Shown here in pieces: positions 58,485-64,000 of a DNA stretch of 64,000 nt. The number at the start of each line of letters is the position of its first letter. The stretch's first letter is position 1. Origin of the DNA: Saturnia japonica (Eukaryota; Arthropoda; Insecta; Lepidoptera; Saturniidae); assembly GCA_033032175.1 (NCBI GenBank), contig CM065323.1, positions 5,084,001 through 5,148,000 on the forward strand, in the 5' to 3' direction. The position numbers and the translations under genes are program-made. A model generated the notes under the pieces. It saw nothing but the letters and a program-made list of their open reading frames with translations, ran no database searches and was not told where the DNA came from.

Positions 58485-59082
58485 TTATAAATAATAAAGA
58501 TAGAGTTCCGGGAGTTAAGACATTTTTATTGGAAATTTCCTCCTCTATAATGAACATTTTTCAAAATTGCTTAAATATTAATATTTTTTCAGTTATTAAC
58601 AAAAAACTAAATATCATTTATTTTTCATCTTATTTTGTTTATAAAAAATGCAATTTTTTACATGCACCAAATTCCTTCAAAAACAATTTTCTAGAGGTCA
58701 TTCCGAATCTAATGAGCTATCGCTCATATTTTTAGGACCTTTATCTCTATTTTTCACGTTTTTGAACGTGTTGACTAGACTATTACAACTGTCCATCATA
58801 AATACACAATGATATAACAAATTGTATTTGAGTCCACGACTTGTCGCCTCATTCAATTTTTTTATTTATTGATGGATATAATTTTTTTTTTAATATGGCA
58901 CGTCAGACAATCACTTGATTTGCCACTCGATCTATTCAAACATCACAATAAATTTTCTTTGTGTTAACAAATCGATAGCATAATTAGTTCATTAAAAATA
59001 TAGTTATTAGATAAATAGAAAACTATCCAAAACTAGAACTTAGTTAAAAATATATAGTGGTAATTAATAAGTATCATACGAA

Positions 59083-59200
59083 TTATGAATGTCGAAGAAG
59101 TGAAAGAGGTATGCCGGGATCGTAGCAGGTGGAAGGACATGGTCTCTGCCTACCCCGTTGTGAAATAGGCGTAATTTATGTATGTATGTATGTATATTGA
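59083..59200 (+). pseudogene. LINE ORF2 C-terminal tail, right arm
   Basis: Plus strand reads MNVEEVKEVCRDRSRWKDMV, then SAYPVVK and a stop, followed by a 'tatgtatgtatgtatgtat' tail. This is the usual ending (VCRDRSKWRSVVSAYP) of a lepidopteran non-LTR element. Confidence 0.7.
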
Positions 59201-59354
59201 CACTGCGGATTTTATCACGTAAAATGCACTGTTTAAATAGTATGTTCTCGACAACTACAATTAATATATTTCCATGGAAAAAGAAATATTAAAAAAATAA
59301 AAAATTATTCGTTTATTGGAAGTAGAACAATGAATATTAATTATACATACTTAC

Positions 59355-59430
59355 ATCCATCACGTTTCTCTGCTACGAACCTGGCATACATCTTTCGCTT
59401 CTTCAACATTCATCGTTCTTTTCATGCTTG
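59355..59430 (-). pseudogene. LINE C-terminal tail fragment, minus strand
   Basis: Minus strand: 'aacgatgaatgttgaagaag', 'cgaaagatgtatgccagg' and 'tcgtagcagag' give MNVEEAKDVCQVRS. A third copy of the tail, next to the right arm but in the opposite direction. Confidence 0.5.
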
Positions 59431-59465
59431 AAATAAGAAATAGTGTTTTATGAGATTTTTGTAGT

Positions 59466-59665
59466 ATGAAAGAAGATATAGTCACACGGGTTGAAAAAGG
59501 GCTGCTTAGATGTTTCAGGCATATAGCGAGGATAAATGAAAGAAGAATGACTAAACAAATTTATAAGGCAAATATGAATGGGATAGTTGTAAGAGAAAGG
59601 TCAAGACTCGATCAAATCAAGAATACTCTAAACCGACGAACATGCGTGAAAAGATTGATGAAATA
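59466..59665 (+). pseudogene. LINE ORF2 C-terminal fragment
   Basis: The open frame reads GLLRCFRHIARINERRMTKQ, then IYKANMNGIVVRERSRLDQI and NRRTCVKRLMK. This corresponds to the LINE segment RWFGHIERMxERRMTKxIYxAxVNGSVGRGRPR ... RACVKRLM. The 91-codon ORF at 59466-59741 begins here and then leaves the LINE sequence. A 5'-truncated, diverged copy. Confidence 0.65.
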
Positions 59666-59927
59666 TACTTATACCTTCTCCAAAACACGTGTGCTCACTT
59701 TCTTGCTATACGTCATGTTGACGATACCATCTCAGCAGTAGGCGCGTCGTGGGTCGTTCCAAGGCAGACATCGTGCTTTACATAACTTAGTTTACAAGCC
59801 TGCCTCATTTATTCGGAAACCGTGATTTATATGTTTATTTTAACTTTGTACGTACGATCGACCGTAATGCAATCGATAAAATTTGTACTTCGAATATCCC
59901 TAGGTTACTGTACCATGTTTTTCTTCT

Positions 59928-60215
59928 TCTTCTCCTTACTAACTTGGCAATTAGTCCTCTTTATTGAAGACTAAGTGAATGAAGAATGTCCAGTATTAAA
60001 ACGATTTCAGTAAATATAGCACATAAATTTATGTTGTTTGACCTTATATTGTGTAATATTGATGGCGTATCGCGTGATATAGTTTGCTTATTATGCTTAT
60101 AGGATGTGCATTATAAATATAAACTGGAAGCATGCATTTTGAGATGCCACAAAAACTCCGTAGAGAGTTCTAACAGGGAAGCCACCATTTTGTTCTACAT
60201 GATCAAAGGTTTATA
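59928..60215 (-). repeat. LINE-type 3' end family J, copy 2
   Basis: The reversed tail 'ttcttcttcttctcc' is followed by 'aacttggcaattagtcctct', then 'atgttgtttgaccttatatt', 'gagatgccacaaaaactcc' and 'gagttctaacagggaagcca'. Parts appear in both orders relative to 39995-40255, so two nested pieces may be present. Confidence 0.5.
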
Positions 60216-60351
60216 GAAGTTTGTTATTAGTCCACTAAACTTAGCATATGATGGAAGTGAGAGTTTTTTAAAATATTCTATTCTTTTACAATCTCATGAT
60301 CCTAAGTGATGTTGTGGCCCAAGACGGTAACACGTTAAGGCTAGTCATCTT

Positions 60352-60618
60352 CTTCTTCATCCTAACTTGGCAAACGGTCCTCTTTAATGAAGACCATTAC
60401 TGCCATTATCGAGTGAATTATAGTGTCATGTGTTATGACGATTCAGTATCCTAACAAGATTGTGGCTCCCTTGTTAGAACTTTCTAGGAAGATTTTGTGG
60501 GATCTCAGAATGAATGCTATTAGCTTATATTTATAATCCACTTCACTTATACATAAAAACCAAACTATATCACGCAAAACACCACCAATATTACATAACA
60601 TAGGGTCAAAAACCTAAG
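60352..60618 (-). repeat. LINE-type 3' end family J, copy 3
   Basis: Minus-strand copy with 'cttcttcttcatcctaactt' (reversed tail), 'gcaaacggtcctctttaatg', 'tgccattatcgagtgaatta', 'ccttgttagaactttctagg' and 'ataatccacttcactt'. Confidence 0.6.
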
Positions 60619-60679
60619 TTAATGAATCAAAAATAAAAACCACAACATGTTTCTTCAAGATCCCGCCAAAAACTTCTCA

Positions 60680-60887
60680 AGCCTAGTCGGCAAACTGACT
60701 CTCAAGTGCAGCTGCCGGAATATACCTATATATACTTGGCGACAGATTTTTAACTTATGGGTTGTAGCTAAACAGGCGAGTATAAAAAATACATTATCAC
60801 CATGATATGGTACCATCACGATGATTTCCTTTACCAAAAGCTCAGGCTCATTTCAGGGATTTGAACTGAACCATCATTGCTTCAAGT
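60680..60887 (-). repeat. tRNA-derived SINE family 1, copy 4
   Basis: Minus-strand copy directly after the family J copy: 'ggcaaactgactctcaagtg', 'cagctgccgg', 'ggcgacagatttttaactt', 'aacaggcgagtat', 'accaaaagctcaggctca' and the B-box region 'gggatttgaactgaa'. The A-box end has decayed. The 60-codon minus ORF is incidental. Confidence 0.65.
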
Positions 60888-62047
60888 TTAATTTCTTCTT
60901 GAACCTAAGCCATTTAATAATAAATAAAAAACTAATAATATAGATTTAACTTTATCATAACTCTACAAATGCTATTTTTTTGCTGGATCGAACCGAACCG
61001 TTACTTGTGCAATGTCTAGTGTAATGTCTTATACCGTTTACTCAACTATTTTTATGTCGTATATCTGTTCGTAATCGATTGGCATTACTTGATCGTGATA
61101 AAGTATCTTTTTTACTATCTTTTAACACTTATTACTTATATCGTTAAAAGCCAACATTATTATAGTAGAATTAAATTTTCTACTTATTTTTATTAGCAAC
61201 GGACATTTATACCAGGAATGTACCGGATTCTTAAAAATGTGGATGCGTGGAAATAGACACGGATACAAAATTTTGATATCTTGATCCCCGGATACGCACC
61301 TCACCTTTCGTATTTCGTTTGTTAGCAATAAGCGCTTGTGACCTTGGACTGATGGTTAGCGAACCCTTCGCGTATGTAAAATTATAAGATACGTCTAAAA
61401 TCACACTTTGATTTGTTTATAATTTATTGTGACAAAGGAAGACGTAGGGTACTACATCAGCTTTGTTGGTGAATTTCATTTACATGCAAGGATGATATTT
61501 TGACTATATGCTTGTATATTGTGTTTTTGTATAATGTTTGGTATAACATTGTGATTCTTGTGTTATATACCTAATCTAGGTTATTAATAACTAAAATCAA
61601 TTTAAAGAGTTAACAAATTTTCATTGTTACCTTTCAAATTTCATAAATGAAATGAATATAGAAAAATTGTTTAAGATTCGCCAAAAAATTATGGGTACGC
61701 ATACGGATACATTTCCCCCTCAAATGTCCGCGAATACGGACACGGATATCATATATGTGTACAAGTATTGCTCACTTAATAGTTAGATTTGTTGTATGTA
61801 ACACAAAACTTGAAATATTTTTGGTTTATGTTTAATTTCATAATAGTTCATGAACAACTGGGTTAGTCGAGTGATTGATTGCGGTTTAATATGAAGAATA
61901 AAAAAATATCCGCATTCCTTTCTAGTTGCAACCTTGGTAGTAGTTTTAAAGCTGGAATTGCTTCTTTGTTAATTTGTTTTCAGTATTTTACTTAGAAATA
62001 TTTTTAATGATAATTATTACTAGATGTACAATTATATTCTATTAAAT
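60888..62047. other. Intronic stretch with GATAC-rich segments
   Basis: 61250-61305 ('gtggaaatagacacggatac' ... 'ccccggatacgcacc') and 61690-61755 ('gcatacggatacatttcccc' ... 'tacggacacggatatc') share a 'cggatac' motif in both orientations about 450 bases apart. No gene is seen; the minus ORF at 61122-61328 is featureless. Confidence 0.45.
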
Positions 62048-62242
62048 ATTCTTCTTCTTCATAACTTGACAACTAGTCCTTTTATTGAACAACATTAGTG
62101 CCATTATCGGGTGAATATAGAGTGTCCTGACCTATGATGATTTCCTTATTATAACAAGATGATGGATCCCTTGTTAGAACTTTCTAGGGAGTTTTCTGGC
62201 ATCTTCGAATTCATGCTCCATATTATTATGTATTTCCAATCT
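62048..62242 (-). repeat. LINE-type 3' end family J, copy 4
   Basis: 'attcttcttcttcataactt' reversed tail, 'ctagtccttttattgaac', 'agtgccattatcgggtgaat', 'ccttgttagaactttctagg' and 'ccaatctacttcac', then directly the next SINE-2 copy. Confidence 0.6.
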
Positions 62243-62249
62243 ACTTCAC

Positions 62250-62478
62250 ATAACATAACATACCATAACGCCTGTCGAAGGGTTAGGCAGATGTATACTA
62301 ATGTACACCCACAGATCACCGGCTACGTTCTTAGGTCCCATGTAATAGGGAGCAAACCTATTGCTATTAATCGGGCATACAGCCAAACTCTGAGCTGCTA
62401 CTGAGAATTTCATAGAAAAACCCAATAACACTTTGTTTTACCAGTCGCGTTTAGGACCATTGGGCTAATGAGGCACTT
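62250..62478 (-). repeat. tRNA-derived SINE family 2, copy 3
   Basis: Minus-strand copy: 'aacgcctgtcgaagggttag', 'tactaatgtacacccacaga', 'cttaggtcccatgtaatagg', 'gcaaacctattgctattaat', 'aaacccaataacactttg' and the head 'gtttaggaccattgggctaa' followed by 'tgaggc'. Two overlapping short ORFs (62159-62404 plus, 62246-62431 minus) are repeat shadows. Confidence 0.8.
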
Positions 62479-62639
62479 CACTTGTAAACAATAACAAAAC
62501 ATTATTATGCAAAAACACTAAATAAATTCATGAATTAAAAACAATAACCATTATACAACAATTTGAGATTTCGACAAAAACTCAAAATTCTAATTACTTT
62601 TTTATAGTAACATATCATAGTGATGGATCTGATGGTAAG

Positions 62640-63010
62640 CACATTACAATTCAGAAGCAACGGTGACTACAGAATTATTGGCAATTAATCGACTGTCGTC
62701 GTTATCATCTCAGATTTCAAGCTTCTTGGCAGCTGGATATACACTGACTGATCTCGAAACGCGATAAACCTTTTGGTTTGGTTTTGGCCTGTTTTGAGAA
62801 TCACTGTAGCGAGTTTATCAATGTGTGCGTGGTAGTCGCGACCCAGTTTGGCAGAGATCTCTACCACCCCGATTGATTATTACTTACTTGGTATACACCG
62901 ATTGATCACGGAACATAATACACCTAGGTTTGCATTTAGGATGGGTACTGCATCTGGTGTTTGGTCGCGACTCACGATTCTGTCGGACACCATTGCAGTG
63001 TCCTAGCACC
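62640..63010 (-). repeat. Unclassified repeat with internal similarity
   Basis: Two halves share wording: 'gatatacactgactgatctc' near 62736 and 'gtatacaccgattgatcac' near 62891, and 'gtagtcgcgacccag' near 62830 and 'tggtcgcgactcacg' near 62963. The first half is open on the minus strand for 60 codons (RDYHAHIDKLATVILKTGQN), but I recognise no family. It may be a decayed coding repeat. Confidence 0.35.
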
Positions 63011-63779
63011 CACTGTTTGTGTAATTAGTATTTATAATTACACTTGATTTACTACTGGACGTTGTTGCGTCCAAAAAAAAATTATTTTATAAATAATTCT
63101 AAGTATTATTTGTAACTTTTTATATCGGGTATTATTTTATCGTCAAAAAATTATAATATCTTCACTGTGATCGTACGAATTATGATCGTTTATTAAAATT
63201 TGAGTTCCGGCTCTGGTTAGTTGTTCTCATGAAAATTTTCTGAATATGGAGGAGAGGTAACTGGTTAATGGTTTCATTCAAATTAATTTTCAGTATTAGT
63301 ATACATTAAAAATCGTAATTATGGCATGATTATTGAGTTTAAAAATTGTAACTTATTACATCATAATAAAAAACAGTACTCTGCTCAAAAATTCTTGTCA
63401 TATGTATTTGAAATGTAAGTATAATTTTAATAATAATATTTAATAGTGACATTTTATCACACGCATACTCCGTCTATCTCTCTTTTATATATTATCTTCT
63501 AGCATACCCAGGCATAACTGCTTTACAACAAGGTTATTATTTAATCTAAAATGCCAAGCGAGTGACTATGTAGTCAGTTGTTTGGTGTTAAATTACAAAT
63601 AATCTCGCAGCGAGGACAAGAAACGCAATACGTGTTCATTTCCAAACAATTTGTGTAATGTGTAAACCTTCGTAATGCAATATTACTTAATGTTTACGTT
63701 GTAATTAATATGTTTGATGTTTATTATTTTATAATGATTCTAACTCTTATGTGCTTTAAAAAACTTTACAAAGCTCACA
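63011..63779. other. Intronic AT-rich stretch, no feature
   Basis: No ORF or repeat partner recognised. Confidence 0.5.
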
Positions 63780-63870
63780 CTAGCTCTGCCGCACAGTTTT
63801 GCCCGTGTTATATTTATTCCACCAACTCTCAAATGCCGCGCGCAATTCATCTGTGTAGCCCAATGACGTT
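63780..63870 (-). mobile_element. Helitron-like element, 3' end only
   Basis: CTAGCTCTGCCGCACAG at the left edge, then 'ttgcccgtgttatatttatt', 'ccaccaactctcaaatgccg' and 'atctgtgtagcccaatgacg'. This is the reverse complement of the 3' third of the family at 23284-23615 and 12412-12730. Confidence 0.55.
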
Positions 63871-64000
63871 TTATAAATAGACACGTTATACTCTCGCTAA
63901 AAGCATTTTGAACACAGTACACATTTTGTTATCAGCATGTTGAAACAAAAGAGATAGGAAATCACAGCGTAAGGCGGAAACTCTGTTATCAAAAAAGGAC

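Larger units (their letters stand above)
55425..59200. mobile_element. 3.8-kb inverted-repeat composite
   Basis: The left arm (55425-55931) and right arm (58690-59200) are reverse complements with very high identity. They share an AT-rich unit of about 400 bases and the 3' tail of a LINE ('gtatgccgggatcgtagca'). The right arm continues inward (58480-58690) and pairs with a second, more diverged left copy at 57751-58036. The roughly 1.8 kb between the two left copies holds a LINE fragment, SINE-2 and a Tigger MITE. No transposase is encoded. It reads as an inverted segmental duplication later interrupted by insertions. Confidence 0.8.
46309..64000 (+). other. Probable first coding intron of the GRXCR1-like gene (continues past the window)
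   Basis: Begins GTAATT. No plus-strand ORF downstream resembles a glutaredoxin fold or a CxxC-rich tail, so no later exon is seen in the 17.7 kb that follow. All recognisable content is repeats, listed separately. Intron status is inferred from the splice donor and the missing domain. Confidence 0.5.

Noticed and set aside
1..64000. CRISPR array, bacterial operons, or viral genes
   Set aside because: No regularly spaced direct repeats with unique spacers, no bacterial-style gene packing, and no recognisable viral protein; repeats present are eukaryotic transposable elements.

Overview
The window reads as nuclear DNA from a moth or butterfly (Lepidoptera). It is AT-rich, has almost no long open reading frames, and is packed with short interspersed repeats of types I recognise from lepidopteran genomes: tRNA-derived SINEs, Helitron-like ends of the CTAGC...CCCGCG type, Tc1/mariner relatives, pogo/Tigger MITEs and LINE 3' ends. 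There is no bacterial, organellar or CRISPR signal. The order-level assignment is inference from repeat style, without a database search.

One host gene is visible. At 44714-46308 (+) lies a large exon: a spliced 5' leader with two tiny upstream ORFs, then 476 codons ending in frame at a GT splice donor. The protein is mostly disordered and Ser/Asp/Lys-rich, with two SH3-type proline motifs. It ends in a conserved block, GTIRGVKNRVRAGIATF, that matches the segment before the glutaredoxin domain of GRXCR1 (glutaredoxin domain-containing cysteine-rich protein 1). The glutaredoxin and Cys-rich exons are not seen downstream, so 46309-64000 is probably the first coding intron. The sequence upstream is then a 5'UTR intron and/or intergenic DNA.

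Region by region. 1-17 kb: repeat islands (Helitron-like, SINE-1, a MITE with GAAGTGAAAACT ends, LINE fragments) in otherwise featureless AT-rich DNA. 17-24 kb: a mariner remnant, a small TIR element with Harbinger-like coding traces, a DD41D (rosa-type) mariner-superfamily element complete from TIR to TIR, and an end-to-end Helitron-like element. 24-44 kb: LINE 3' ends, a GAAGTGAAAACT MITE, a pogo/Tigger MITE, an odd 450-bp tandem duplication whose second copy is full of small deletions, and a second mariner remnant. 44.7-46.3 kb: the GRXCR1-like exon. 46-64 kb: more SINEs and LINE ends, a nested hairpin at 50.85 kb, and a 3.8-kb inverted-repeat composite at 55.4-59.2 kb built from an AT-rich unit, LINE tails, a SINE-2 and a second Tigger MITE.

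The most unusual items are the inverted-repeat composite, the nested hairpin at 50.85 kb, the DD41D element disabled only by a stop at codon 3, and the deletion-ridden tandem duplication, which may be an assembly artefact. I did not find a convincing new multi-gene system.
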